A DNA stretch of 64,000 nucleotides from Dromaius novaehollandiae (lineage: Eukaryota > Chordata > Aves > Casuariiformes > Dromaiidae). A model generated the notes under the pieces. That model saw nothing but the letters and a program-made list of their open reading frames with translations, did no database searches and was not told where the DNA came from. Shown in pieces: positions 24,101-34,316 of this stretch (position 1 is its first letter; each line of letters begins with the position of its first letter). The position numbers and the translations under genes are program-made. The stretch lies in assembly GCF_036370855.1 (NCBI RefSeq), contig NC_088102.1, forward strand, positions 44,615,835-44,679,834, in the 5' to 3' direction.

Positions 24101-24926
24101 AAGGTGGGCAAGCTATGCTTTCCTTCTGGGGCTGGTTTTCAATGGCAGCGTCAGAATGCCAGCTTTCCTTGGCCTTTCTCAGCAGAGGATTTGGTCAGCA
24201 CCACAGAGCCCGGGCCCTTAACGAGAAGGAACAAGGAGCAGGGGGAGAGAAGGGGGAGAGGAGACGTAGCTGAGAGCTGTTAACAGATTTGCTTTTTATG
24301 GAGTGCGGGAGTTCATTAGTGGACACAGGCCAGATGGCTGCAATAAGCTGGTGAAATGTGATCCTCCTCTGGGAGCGGGAGCGCTAGTGAGGCTGCGAGA
24401 GGGAAGGGGGGTTGGTATTCCCGGGCATTCCCCAGACATACTCCTCATTCCTCACCCTCTCCTGCCTGCCTCCACAGCGCCAGAGAAAAAAGCAGGTCAC
24501 AGTGACCAACCTTTGTCTCCTTTTGGTGCGGCAGGCAGGCTGGGGAAGACCGGGGCTAGTCTCTGTCCTGGCCGGCATGTGGAATGGGTGTTCCTTCAGG
24601 GAACTGTTTCCAGCCTCTTAGCAGTCAGGCATGCTTTCACTAATGTCCGCCTTGGCACATCACCCACCTCAGGGCTTGGCTGTGGGTACTGCAGGCCCCC
24701 ATTGGAGCCACCTTCTGGAAGGGTGAATCGGGGGAAAGGGACCCTTGGGTGCCAAGAGTGGTCCACAAGGCAGCGCTCGGTGCTCTGACGTGCTGCCTCC
24801 CCTGTGCAGGGAGACACTCCCAAGCACAGGGCTGAGAAGGCCAACGACCCCGACTTGGCTGCCTACCTCGAGAACCGACAGCACTACCAGATGATCCAGC
24901 GGGAGGACCAGGAGACAGCTGTGTAG
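1..24926 (+). CDS. DGKZ: Diacylglycerol kinase zeta, spliced gene, 5' end outside window
   Basis: Lipid kinase that phosphorylates diacylglycerol to phosphatidic acid, ending DAG signals in cytoplasm and nucleus. Coding exons: 1-184, 1293-1401, 2170-2265, 3128-3205, 3532-3588, 5911-5979, 6427-6498, 6833-6949, 7047-7118, 7493-7588, 7837-7919, 8493-8553, 8969-9082, 9518-9658, 10358-10436, 10736-10791, 11890-11952, 12214-12287, 12402-12513, 12827-13026, 13323-13423, 13560-13639, 15124-15193, 18019-18059, 18906-19096, 19670-19701, 20587-20630, 21008-21128, 21569-21605, 21942-22041, 24810-24926. All introns are GT-AG. From position 3 the exons sum to 955 codons including TAG, with no frame break, so the gene looks intact. 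Residue numbers below count from position 3. The C1-C1-MARCKS-kinase-ankyrin-PDZ order is diagnostic of the zeta/iota type; zeta is chosen from close agreement with recalled human DGKZ and from linkage to MDK and CHRM4. Confidence 0.95.
185..1292 (+). other. DGKZ intron before the common exon
   Basis: A 1.1-kb intron ending in a pyrimidine-rich acceptor (TCTTCCAG at 1285-1292). I saw no further exon with a convincing splice-site pair. A promoter for a short isoform could lie here, but nothing visible supports one. Confidence 0.6.
1293..1401 (+). CDS. DGKZ: DGKZ common exon leading into the C1 region
   Basis: Opens with [10 protein letters not shown] and closes with [10 protein letters not shown], both close to human DGKZ. 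Entered in phase 2 and left in phase 0 before GTGAGT. Covers residues 61-97. This is where the alternative N-termini of mammalian DGKZ merge; the middle is proline- and serine-containing linker. Confidence 0.92.
2170..3588 (+). CDS. DGKZ: DGKZ first C1 domain (exons 2170-2265, 3128-3205, 3532-3588)
   Basis: Three phase-0 exons encode residues 98-174. The zinc-binding series starts at the His of YGEHIWFET and continues through GDFC, EQNC, RRKCAAC, VHTPC and NFRC, an extended C1 pattern like that of mammalian DGKZ. The junction [10 protein letters not shown] carries one residue more than I recall in human. C1 domains of DGKs contribute to membrane and protein contacts rather than strong phorbol-ester binding. 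The intron after 3588 is 2.3 kb, with nothing recognised inside. Confidence 0.93.
5911..6949 (+). CDS. DGKZ: DGKZ second C1 domain (exons 5911-5979, 6427-6498, 6833-6949)
   Basis: Phase-0 exons for residues 175-260. The zinc ligands are visible in [27 protein letters not shown] and EEPC. The last exon continues into the conserved segment [15 protein letters not shown] that links C1b to the basic motif. Near-identity to human DGKZ along this stretch supports strong purifying selection. Confidence 0.95.
7047..7118 (+). CDS. DGKZ: DGKZ MARCKS phosphorylation-site-like exon / nuclear localisation
   Basis: A 24-codon phase-0 exon (residues 261-284) whose core is [15 protein letters not shown] at residues 267-281. 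In mammals this basic segment acts as a nuclear import signal, and PKC phosphorylation of its serines shifts the enzyme out of the nucleus; the serines are retained here. The donor reads GAG|GTCAGA, the weakest match in this gene's core, so skipping of the exon is conceivable. Confidence 0.93.
7493..9658 (+). CDS. DGKZ: DGKZ catalytic domain exons
   Basis: Exons 7493-7588, 7837-7919, 8493-8553, 8969-9082 and 9518-9658 encode residues 285-449. [14 protein letters not shown] opens the DAGK fold, and ILACGGDGT (GGDGT at residues 360-364) is the glycine-rich ATP-binding motif essential for activity. [15 protein letters not shown] follows, a DGK signature. The exons at 7837 and 8493 share a split Ala codon. 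The intron 9083-9517 contains an unusual AT-rich block reported separately. Confidence 0.96.
10358..13026 (+). CDS. DGKZ: DGKZ kinase accessory domain exons
   Basis: Exons 10358-10436, 10736-10791, 11890-11952, 12214-12287, 12402-12513 and 12827-13026 (residues 450-644). Recognisable stretches are [50 protein letters not shown] and [10 protein letters not shown]. All are core elements of the DAGK accessory fold that completes the catalytic unit. The last exon must stop at 13,026 (GA|GTAGGT): reading on would meet a TAG at 13,028, and the GA joins C of the next exon to give Asp. A run of 21 cytosines lies 36 nt upstream of the exon at 12214. Confidence 0.95.
11310..11340. repeat. CA microsatellite in a DGKZ intron
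   Basis: Imperfect (AC)n with ATGC interruptions. Confidence 0.85.
12157..12177. repeat. C21 homopolymer in a DGKZ intron
   Basis: Twenty-one consecutive C's in the intron before exon 12214-12287. The length may be unreliable, as such runs are hard to sequence. Confidence 0.85.
13323..18059 (+). CDS. DGKZ: DGKZ post-kinase region exons
   Basis: Exons 13323-13423, 13560-13639, 15124-15193 and 18019-18059 (residues 645-741). Conserved landmarks are [42 protein letters not shown] and [10 protein letters not shown]. Three junctions split codons (phases 2, 2 and 1) and rejoin correctly. The segment links the kinase fold to the linker and ankyrin region. Confidence 0.94.
13640..18018 (+). other. 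DGKZ introns on both sides of exon 15124-15193
   Basis: Two long introns (1.5 and 2.8 kb). A T-rich run with a few G's spans about 14487-14524. No extra exon, RNA gene or intact transposon was recognised. Confidence 0.5.
18906..20630 (+). CDS. DGKZ: DGKZ Ser/Pro linker exons
   Basis: Exons 18906-19096, 19670-19701 and 20587-20630 encode residues 742-830. [21 protein letters not shown] matches the human segment; then comes a low-complexity Ser/Pro stretch ([14 protein letters not shown]). The 32-nt exon is a micro-exon: its splice sites and phase fit, but its residues ([10 protein letters not shown]) are poorly conserved, so it may be optional. Skipping it would break frame. [13 protein letters not shown] then begins the ankyrin region. 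Confidence 0.88.
21008..24926 (+). CDS. DGKZ: DGKZ ankyrin repeats and C-terminal PDZ ligand
   Basis: Exons 21008-21128, 21569-21605, 21942-22041 and 24810-24926 encode residues 831-954. Ankyrin signatures are [54 protein letters not shown] and [11 protein letters not shown]. The protein ends in QEDQETAV-like context (REDQETAV), a class I PDZ ligand that in mammals binds syntrophins and PSD-95-type scaffolds. Termination at TAG 24924-24926 gives the same C-terminus as human. Confidence 0.96.
22042..24809 (+). other. Last DGKZ intron
   Basis: A 2.8-kb intron inside the ankyrin region, with acceptor TGTGCAG at 24803-24809. Nothing coding or repetitive was recognised. Confidence 0.55.
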
Positions 24927-27325
24927 TGCTCAGTGTGCCTTAGCCCAAGCCAGCTCGGGCAGGACAAGAAGAGGACGGCAACTGGCAGAGCTGTGAGTCT
25001 GGCCCAGCCCTCCCTAGATCTTGGCCTGGTCCCGGAAGAGATGGAGACAGCAGAGCTCTGCCCCAGGCTGCTCTGGGACTCTATTTATTAGGACAGTGGG
25101 AATTTGGGATTTGAAGCCTGGCTCTTTGTGTGTTCCTGTTTCGTTCTTCCTCCACCATGTTCCCTGCTGTGGCCTGTTGCAGCAGGCAGGGATGAAGCCG
25201 TCTGTCTCCCTTGCACATGGGAGTGATACCAGTGTCCCCATAGGCTCTTGCCTGTGATCTTTGTGGGATATTGTTGCTAGGCCCACATCTGGTTCCTCCT
25301 GTCCTTCCCAGCACAGCCACAGGAGGCACAGGCTGTGCTGGGCAGGCTGCAGGATGGTCTGCGTGGGGGCTGTGGGCCTGAGACTTGGCCCAAAGGAAGC
25401 ACCACGATTCTCACTCTTCTTCCCTCGTGTTGGTCTGGGACTGCCCTGGATCTCTGTATTGCCCTACTGGGGCCCTTTTGTCACAGGAGGAAAGTCCCTG
25501 ACATGTTTGAGGACATGCACCCAACCTTTCCTCAGAGCAGCTGGGGCTGAGCACTGGGGATGCCCTGTTTTCAGCCACTGCCTTTCTGGTTGCTTTTAGT
25601 GTTGTTTTGAGTGCTTTGCCAGTCCACAGTCTGGCATAGGATAGGTATGGCACAGAGAAAGGCTATTGAGCCCTCCTGACTCTCCGTCCCTCAGAGGTCT
25701 GTGTAGGGGCAGCCTGTGCACATGACTGTCTGCTGAGCCTCTCTTTGTGACTCTGCTGTACCATAGCTGTGGTGGAGAGCTGCGCTTGGCCTCGGCAGTG
25801 GTTGGTGATGGAGGTTCTTACATTTCCCTAATGCTCTAGTTAGCTGACTTGGATACAGCTGCCCTTTCAGCTTTAGCTCCCGCACAACATTAGAAGTGAC
25901 ACTCGACTGGAGAGGCAGCACCAGGGTCAGTGCTGCTCTCAGGGGTTCCCCCCAAACCTACCGCACCCTGTGAACTTGCGTCCTCTGAGTCTGAATTCTG
26001 CCATCCTCCTCAAAACTGGACATAGGGCTTTGCAGGAAAAGCTGTGGGAGCTCACCCAGACACAGGATTTCTGGGCGGGCAGCCAACTTGACCTCTCCAG
26101 TTTTAGCAGAAAGAAGGATTTGGATGTCTAGAAAGAAAACATCAGGGATCTCAGAGATTTCACGTGTGCAATGGGATGGCATTTCATGTACCACCTGCCA
26201 CAGGGCACAAGGGCACGATGGCCCACCTCCCCTGCAGATACAATGCGTGCTGCAGTAGGACACCAGACCTGGAGCAAGCTTTTGCAGCACCAACAGTCTC
26301 TGAGATCAAGAAGTGCCAGCACATGAGGTGAGCAAACAGCCCTGGGGGTTGTGTACCTGCTTGGCGTGTTCAAGTGAGAGGCAGTTGTGAAACTGGTCTA
26401 GGTTGCTGCTTGCAGGGTACCATGAGAGGATGTCAGGGCATCGCTGTCCCATGGGGGTCTGTGTGGACCCCACCATCATCCTGAGCTCAGCCAATGTGTG
26501 AGTCTTCACAGCAAGCTGTGGCTGCTGTGTAGTGTTAGGTGACACCTTTCAAATCTTTCGTAATGCCAATACCAAAAAAGTATCACAATACCACTGAGAA
26601 CCACAATACCGTTCAGGCTTTTGGTCAAGGGGCAGGGAGTTATTCTAGAGGACCAGGGGAGTTGTGGCAGGGAATAGAGGCACACTTGGGGCCAGGGCAG
26701 TGCAGAGCGGAGCACGAAGGCTGCTATCAGGGATCCAGCAGTAGTATCGGCAATTAATAATGTTAGTATCCCAATGCATTTAGAGCTGCAATACTACAGC
26801 AGCATCAGAATTAGCCAGCAGTGCTGCTCACTAGCACACTAGCAACAGAAAGACAAGGTACAATTGTCTTCTCGAAGGTGCAAAGTGCTGCCCCCCAGCC
26901 GGGACATCCAACCTGGCCTGGAAGAGTTTACAGCTCCAGCTTGCCACCCTCCATCCGCCTTTCTCCCTAGTTTTATATGTTCCCTTAGTTTTTGTACAGG
27001 TAGTTCAGACACACACTGTCCCCCTCCCTGCCTGGCCCCTTTGTGTGCACGCGTGAGCTGAGTTGCTGTGCAATTCCAAGCCTGGCTTGTTTTTAGGCAA
27101 TGGCGGAGGGGGTGTTTCGTAGCTCTGCCCATGGAGGGCAGAGGTTCTGTGCAATACCTGGTTCTGTGTTCCCTAGATGCTGTCGTAGGACTGTATTTTT
27201 GTAAGGGTGCAAGCTCTACCAGGCCGACGGCCTGGCATGAGCCTGTATTCCCATTGCTTTTCAACTTTGACTGTTTGGATGTTGTTGTTTCTTGCAATTG
27301 AAATAAAAAGATGGATGTTTTCCTT
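24927..27325 (+). other. DGKZ: DGKZ 3'UTR (inferred)
   Basis: I saw no canonical AATAAA between the stop codon and 27,302, so the 3'UTR is inferred to be about 2.4 kb. An AT-rich TATTTATTAG motif lies at about 25083. The interval 26540-26830 differs in style from its surroundings, with several near-repeats of ACAATACC, and may be an old inserted element. Transcript data would be needed to exclude an earlier non-canonical end. Confidence 0.6.
27302..27307 (+). terminator. DGKZ poly(A) signal AATAAA
   Basis: Canonical hexamer followed by a T-rich stretch (27318-27350) suited to the downstream element. First AATAAA seen after the DGKZ stop. Confidence 0.65.
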
Positions 27326-27329
27326 CCTG

Positions 27330-30300
27330 TCTCCCTCCCTCCTTCCTTCCCTCTGCATCTGCAAGAATGTGGTGGATGCTGTACGAATGAAACACCTTTT
27401 TTGGTGTGAACAAGGTTTTCCCCCAAGGCTTTGGTTCCACATCTTAACCACAGGCTCAAAGTACTCTGGGAATTTCCCTGCCGGATCAGGTTGTTGGTCC
27501 ACTTCCCTGCACAGCAGCCTTCTAGCACAATTGCTGGATATGGGGCCTTTCTCATGTGAGATCTCCCCCATCAGGGATGCTCTGTGTCATACATCAATAT
27601 TTATTGTAACGTGAAACAGGGAGAAAATCCATCGCTGTCCAAAGTGACCTATATGAGCCTGAAAGCGTGAGTCATGAGCTGCCAGCTTGCTGTTCTTCTT
27701 GCCTTACATTCTTTTCTGGGACAGGAGACGGCAGTCCCAGAGTCAGGCCTGACCTGTCCTTTGCAGCTGCACGACTATTCATTGGCTACTACAGCAGCAT
27801 CCAACCTCCAAATTTCAAAATGTTTCTACTTGTGTAATTTCCTCTAAGGCCTCTGCTGGGGATGAATTTGCTTTCCCAGCAAGAACAGAAGCCAGGGCTT
27901 TTCCTATGCATTCTCAGCTTTAAAAGGGAGCATTTGGTTCCTACTTCTAGTGCTAAGAGCTGGGGCTGCAGTGTCAAGGTTTGGGGTTATCTTCCCAACT
28001 CTGACAGGAGGACTGTGATATGATTGCAAGAGCAAGGGGATTAAGAGTTCTGCTTCCAGCTCAGCCACTAACTCATAAGGATGACTGTGGCCAGTGCTAT
28101 TTCTCTTTCAGAGTTTCCTTTGGAAAACAGAGATAATAGAGCCTGCTGTGCCCCACAGTGCTGTGGTAGGGAGTTGGAGATGGATATGGTCTGTGATTCA
28201 TACCATAAACTCAGATTTCTGAGGGCAGTTTGGCAGCCTGCCTGTCACTACTGCCTCCCCCTCTCTGCCTGTAGAGAAGCAGCCTCCTTCCCCCAACACA
28301 TTGTCCCTTCCACCCCCAGAGCCTCCCTTTCATTGATTTCAGCCTTTAAGCTTCTGCCTAAAGCTAACAGTGGGATTCTGTAATGGATGTAATGCACACC
28401 AAATTGTCCCAGCCCTCCTGGGTCAGTGCCCAGGGACTAGATGTACACGTGATTGCAAGGAGAGGCTGATTCCAGTTCAGTGCCCAGACCCAGCGTATTG
28501 GCACTTGGCCCGTTTCTCTGCAGCAAGGACTGTCAGTAACCATGGCAATGAGAGTTTTCCAGCTGCCCTGGTGTCAAATTTATGGTGGGGGAGAAAAGAA
28601 TTCCCAAATGCAATTGCTCTGATGAGGGGTGTTAGGAAATGGGCAGTCTACCTTCAGCTTCCTGCCCTGGAGAGAGTTGTGCAGTTCTGTACAAAGGTCT
28701 TTAGGTTCCCTAATCTCTCCCCTGCAGAGGGATGCAGAAAATCAGGCCAAACACTGTAAAGGTCTGTTTGACCTCCCATGCCATGGCAACACACCTCTGC
28801 TGGGTGTAGCTGGGAGTGTGCACACAGACAGCACATGTGTGGGTATGTATGCACACTCATGAGTGCCATGCAAAAGCAGCCCTAGCTAAAGAGACCTGGG
28901 GTGACAGCAGTTGACCAAGTTAATTATTACCTGTGCCTGCGACCCTCATGCCTCCTGCCCAGGTATGAACAAGGAGAACTTCCTGCCACGCACAACTGTG
29001 TGCTTGCGCTGCCCCTACTGCACCATACAGCAACAGTGCCCCAAGGACCAGGCTTTTAGTGGGGATATAAAATGTGGAGTCTCATGCCATGAATTACCTT
29101 GTTGTGACATTTTTAGAGGTAAAATGCTCTAGCTGAACAGTTGCAGGAAAATTCACCTGGGTTTGTCATGTTCCCTTGCTCTCTTCCCTTGGTATGAGGC
29201 CTCTTTCTGCAAACATAGCATTCTGCTTCTTATTTAAGTTGGAGAAGCTCAGCATCCCTCTGAAAGGGGAAGAAGGGACCAAGCACAGCCATGTCTGAAA
29301 GTGATGCACATGATGCCTTTTCTCACACAGCCACTATGTGGCTTCTGATCCCCAACCCAAGGAGACAACAGGAAAGGAAGGAGAAAGGATAGAAATGAAG
29401 GGAAGAGTGAAACTCGATGGTGAGCTTCTTAGTACTTCCGACTGCTCTGCACTGGAGACTTCAACAGGGTCTCCATGGCTCCTGCCCAGAGAAGACTGAA
29501 GAAAACCAGCAGCGCTCGTCCCACAGCCAGCTCTTTCACAGCTCTAACAGGCCCTGGTTTGCTCATCACAGCCCCATGACTCAGAATTGCGAAACTGATG
29601 CCACTGAATCCTAGCCAAAAGCAACACACCTAGTCACTTCCCCTTCCTCTTTCTGAACATGGTTTGTCCCTGCATCTTTCTCCAGCTTTGGTTTAAAGGC
29701 CCCGGTGATGGGGGACCAAGGGACAGCCACTCACTTTGCTAGGTGTCCAGCTGTCAGGACCTATTTCTGCACTCTGCACTCAAAGGTCTGTTTCTGTCTG
29801 CCCTGCTGCTGCTCATCTGGTGGTACCCCCACCCAAAGCAGCACCCATTGCTCTGTGCATGCAGAGAGAGGGAGGGAGATCACACCCTCCTGATGGTTGC
29901 CAGCCATCACCTAAACCTCTACAGATGTTCAGGAAACTGCCAGCAGAGTGTGAGTTAAAAGCGGGAAGTTTTTGGAAAGCAATTCTTGGTTTTGAAGCAG
30001 CTCGTAAAAAACAGCCCCCAAACCCCACCTGTGGCTGCCCAGCTCTCTCAGCAGCATTATTCCAGGGAAAGGGGTGGAAAAATGGCTTGGTTCCTCCCCA
30101 CAGCCCCATACTTTCAGCATGATGCTAGCCCTTTTGGCTGGTAACTCAAGAGAAGAGCTGGCTTGGCCCCTGCATCCCCTTGCCTCCTGAGAAAATATGG
30201 TAGCACATGTGGGAAGCAGTCACGTCTACAAAGTCCTTTCATCCCCAGCTAGCAATTTGATAATGTATTGGTGCTTCATCCAAGGAGAAAGGCTGCAGCA

Positions 30301-30985
30301 GGGTTGAGCCACAGACTGTCACAAGCAGGTTATGGGGGACAGGACTGGGGAGAGCCCTGAGTCAGCATGAAATGCAATAAAAAATAATGTCCTTCTTCAG
30401 GAACCTCCCTAAGGGACATGTTCTGCCCATAGGGGTGCAGAATGAGTTGGGAAAGATCAAAAGGGCAGAGACCATGAAAGGTGAGTCCATCAATGCCAGA
30501 GGCCACCAGGAGTAGGGAAGAAGACATAAATGGAGCTGATGGAGATGGACACAGGGCAGTTCCCTTTGCTCCATCTTTCCCCAGATGCACCAGAGGTCAT
30601 CTTCAAATGGGAATCAGAGTCCTGGGTCCCGGGGCGGGAGGGGTATTGCTCCCGCATGGTCTGGGGCTGAGTGGCACCGGCTCACCCCCTTCCCCCCCTT
30701 TCAGCCACTCAGTGTACAATGCGCACATGGTGAGCTGAGCCCTGATGGCTCTACTGGTGCGCCACACAGACACATGCTGTTGAAGAATAACACAGAGCCA
30801 GGGCCCTGTGAGCCCCTGAGGAAGGTGAGATGCACTTGCCAGGGCAGGGGAGCACATGCCATGCTTGGGCTCGACCCATTAGGGCCAAAGCTCCCCGTGC
30901 CAGGGAACAAAACCAGCTGTTGCTGGGGGAGAAGCAGCCTGTTGCAGCCACCTCCAGCCCGGAGCTTCCCCATCTCAGTGGCTGC
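27330..30985. other. DGKZ-MDK intergenic region
   Basis: No open frame here has recognisable homology, and no RNA gene was seen. An RFX-type X-box-like motif is at 28536-28549. A second AATAAA at about 30376 has no visible gene upstream of it. Confidence 0.5.
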
Positions 30986-30989
30986 AAAC

Positions 30990-31930
30990 GCAGCCAGCCG
31001 CGTCCCCCCGCAGCCTCCCCGGGCTCCTCCTCGCAGAACCCCTTCCCCAGTGTCAGGGGGCTGCAGCGCCGAGCCCGGGGCCCCGCCGGGCGGGAGGGCG
31101 CAGCCCGCACCCCCGGGGCAGCGGGGCCGGCCCAGAGCCCCCCGTCGGGGCCGGCCTGCCTTTGTGCCTGGCCGGGCTCCCGGGGGCAGAGGAGGAGCTT
31201 GGGAAAGTTTGGGGCTAAAACCACCTTTTGCTGCCAGCGGAGCCCGACGTCAGGGGCCGCTGTGCGCTGCGAGGTGGGCTCCGCACGCGGCCGCCACACA
31301 AAGGCAAGCAGCACCGCTCCGCGCCCCACCGCGCCGCGCACCCCACTGCGCCCCACCACGCCGCCCCCCGCAGGTGAGTGGGGCTCCCCGCGGGGGGCGG
31401 CGGCTGGGCACAGCCCCGGGTACCGCGGCCGCCCGGGCAGGGTGCCCCGGCAGCCCCCGCTGACGGCGGGGCCGCGCGCCGTCCGCGTCCCGGCGCCTCC
31501 CGCCCGACGCCACGGGGATGGGCGCCTCCGGCAGGGCTCCCCTCGCCGCCCCGGGGCCACGGCAAAGCCTGGCTGACCCCGCAGCTCCCCGGGAGCGGCC
31601 ACCCCGAGGGGGGGGAGGTCTCCGCTGCCGCCCCCAGCCCCACCCTGCGGCTGGCCGGGGCCCTGGCCCCGGAGGCCTGGGGGGAGCGGGCAGCGCCAAG
31701 GCAGGCAGCGCCGAGCACCCCTGGCTCTGAAGGGCTGTGGCTGGCGTGAGCGGGGTTGGAGGGGCCCCTCACCCGGGCAGGCGGGTGTCCGGAGCAGGCT
31801 GCACCCCCGGGCACGCTGAGGTCCCGATCTGGCCAGGCAGAAGGCTCACCCGGGGGGGCAGACACAAACCGTGCCCCCGGCTGGGTAACTGGGGCAGCGG
31901 TCCCGGCAGGCAGCCACGGCCGAGGCTGGG
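30990..31930 (+). promoter_or_regulatory. MDK: CpG island, probable MDK promoter
   Basis: Abrupt rise to GC-rich, CpG-dense sequence in an otherwise CpG-poor region. It lies 6 kb upstream of the midkine coding exons on the same strand, with no other gene between. A GACGTCA CRE-like element is near 31247. I place a candidate untranslated first exon at its centre. The long frames open across the island on both strands reflect the high GC content and look non-coding. Confidence 0.65.
31250..31373 (+). other. MDK: Candidate non-coding MDK exon 1 (start approximate)
   Basis: The sequence CGCAG|GTGAGT at 31369-31379 is a near-perfect 5' splice site inside the CpG island, and MDK genes are known to begin with a non-coding exon. 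The 5' limit is a guess. If spliced to 37706 the intron would be 6.3 kb, longer than in human. Confidence 0.45.
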
Positions 31931-34239
31931 CTCACCTGCAAGGCAGGGAGCTGGGGAGGTGCCTGGGGGGGATCGGAGGTGCGAGAGGAAGGAGTTTTGG
32001 GGGCAACCAAAGCTCCTGGAGAGGCAGCAGGCAAGGGGTGAGGTATGGGACCCTGAGCCTAGCTCTGCTCCCTTGGGGAAGGTCATGGGAGCCTGCACGA
32101 GTCAGTGGCTCTCTCAGGATGACCTCTCAGGTGGTGGGAGCTGCTGCCAAACTTCTCTCTGGCCAGACCTGGGGACCACTGGAGAAACCGCTCAGGGCAT
32201 CTGGAGCTCCCCCCGAGCAGGAGCTTGGCCAGGACCGAGCACCTCAGAGGGAAAGAGGAAGATCAGGGAAACTGCCCTGATGGTGGAGAAGCAATGTGGG
32301 GAAGGGGCTGTTGCTGAGAGCATAGCAAAGAGGGACAGAAGCTGCCCTGGGGAAGGAGCAGAGGGTAGAAGTGTGGAAGGGCACTGCCTGCCTCCTTTCT
32401 GCCCCACTTAATGCATAGGCAGCTGGCAGGTTTCTAGGGGAGGGGAGCAAAAAGCAAAGCAACATCTTTCCCACTGTAGCACCCTTTCCTCGCCCTGAGG
32501 TGAAGGTTAGGGAGCCTGCTGGAAAGGCTCACAACCCCCAGAGCCCTGCTCCCCTCCTGTCTCTCCAGCAGTGCCCTGCTAATGCCTTGGTTCATTTGGA
32601 AAAGCTCCTTCTTCCCCCAGCTCCCGTCTGCAGGGACATTCCTGCTGGGAGGGCACTGGTGTTCCCAGGCACTGGGGACCCTGGGCACCGGGGTCCTTGG
32701 GTGCTGGGCTCCCTGTCCTGAGGCTGTGGGAGCAGCCCAGTCTGCTGGCTCTGCTGTGGAGGGAGGGCAGACATTCCTGCGCCCACCTCCACCTCTGCAG
32801 GAGCAGGCTGCAACTTGAGCTGAGCCGAGAGGTCCCCCTACTGAAAGAGGGTCTGCGAGGGGGCTGACAGCCCACCAGCGTGCCTGAAAGGAACAGGGTG
32901 GCAGCGAGGGTGCAGGAGCTGGCCGGCACAGGGGCTGGGGAGCACGGCATGGCCTGTGCTAGGAGAAGCGCTTGCTGATGGCACTACCTTGGCCCTGAGC
33001 GGTGTCCAGACAGGGGTCCGGGCTCCCCTGTTGTCGTGGCTGGTGAAGGGAGTCCTGTTTCAGTGTCAGCTGACATGATTTTCTGGGGATCTGATCATAG
33101 TCCAGTCAAATCCGTGGCACATAAGGAGGGGAGAAGGGAGAGAAAGGGGAAACGGGGACTGCAAAGGTGTGGGTAGGCTCCAGGCTACTGCTCCATGTGT
33201 GCAGCCCCTCCAGGGAGAGACCAAACTGGTGTGAGAGCTGGTCAGCATAGGAGCATGAGAGGAGCCAGTCTGTGAGCAAGTGCCAGGGCCCAGCAAAGAC
33301 GCAGGAGGAGCTGGCTGTATGAACAGCAGGGAAGTTATTTGCAGCCTGACCTGGAACAGCTCTTATTTGGCCGGGGAGCAGAGAAAGGTTCAAACTGTTT
33401 GAAAAAACAGTTCGAAAACTTTTCTGCCTTGTCCTCTCTCCCCTGTGAATGCTCTAGGATGAGCCACAGCCGAGGGTCCCTGCAGACTTCACGTGGGGCA
33501 CAGGAGCGGGGGACATGGTGTGCTGGACAGATTTTAGGGGCTGACCCAGGGGTCTCTGTGCCAGCAGGGCTCTCCCTGGGAGCATCCCCTCCCTCCGTCC
33601 CTGTCCACTGGTCGGCAAGGCTTCATGTTACCAGCTGCTCCATGGGGAGCTCCAGCACCGTGGGCTGCTGGTTCCTGCTTCAGCCAGATGGGTTTGCTCT
33701 GTGCTCAGGGCTGGGGGTCAGTGCTCAGAGGCAAGTGGAGGGGGAGGAGTACAGCCAGCTTTCAGCACGGGGAGGTTATCTGCCCTGGGCACTCAGAGGA
33801 CATGTCTACTCGGTAGAGTCTGAGGAGTACCTCAGGCAGAGCCCCATGTCAGTGCTGAAACCGAACGGAAAGGGGAACCGGAGTAGGAGTCAGGTGCAGA
33901 AGCAGAGGGAGAAGTTCCATGGCAAGGGATGGAAGAAGTTTATGGAGCACCAAAAAGCAGGGGGACCCAATGAATTGTGTGGGTGCTGGAGGTGCTGCCC
34001 ATCCCTTCGCAGCAGGAGATACTGTAGAAAGCGGGGCAGGAATGTCAGTTGTAGAGACGGCTCAGTCCCAGCCTCTCTCCACAGTTGGGCTGTCCTGGCC
34101 AGCTCGTCCCCTTTGAAGGCAGCTCTGTGGGAAGAGGACTGAGCTGTGCTCTGGCCGATGCTGTGCTCCATGGGATAACTCCCAGCTGAGGGGGGCGAGG
34201 GGGAAGGCAGCTCTCATCGCCTCAGCTTTGCCTTCAGCC

Positions 34240-34316
34240 AGCCGGGCTGTGTAATTCCCTGTGACAGTTCAATTCAGACTGAAGCCAGCAGCTTCGCAGC
34301 AGCAGATACATGAAAG
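34240..34316 (+). other. Possible alternative untranslated MDK exon
   Basis: GAAAG|GTGAGT at 34312-34322 is a strong donor on the MDK strand without an obvious coding frame before it. The upstream limit is arbitrary. MDK in mammals has several alternative 5' exons, so this is a reasonable but weak candidate. Confidence 0.25.

Noticed and set aside
30376-30381. AATAAA as a gene end
   Set aside because: No coding sequence or splice structure upstream on this strand, and it lies in an A-rich stretch.
30585-31865. Long open frames of 200-290 codons on both strands across the 31-kb CpG island
   Set aside because: They overlap in several frames at once, are Ala/Pro/Arg/Gly-rich, and resemble no family. 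This is expected for stop-poor GC-rich DNA.
32080-32125. AGGTCA and TGACCT half-sites as a retinoic-acid element for MDK
   Set aside because: Half-sites are inverted and 34 bp apart, not a DR5 or other standard spacing.
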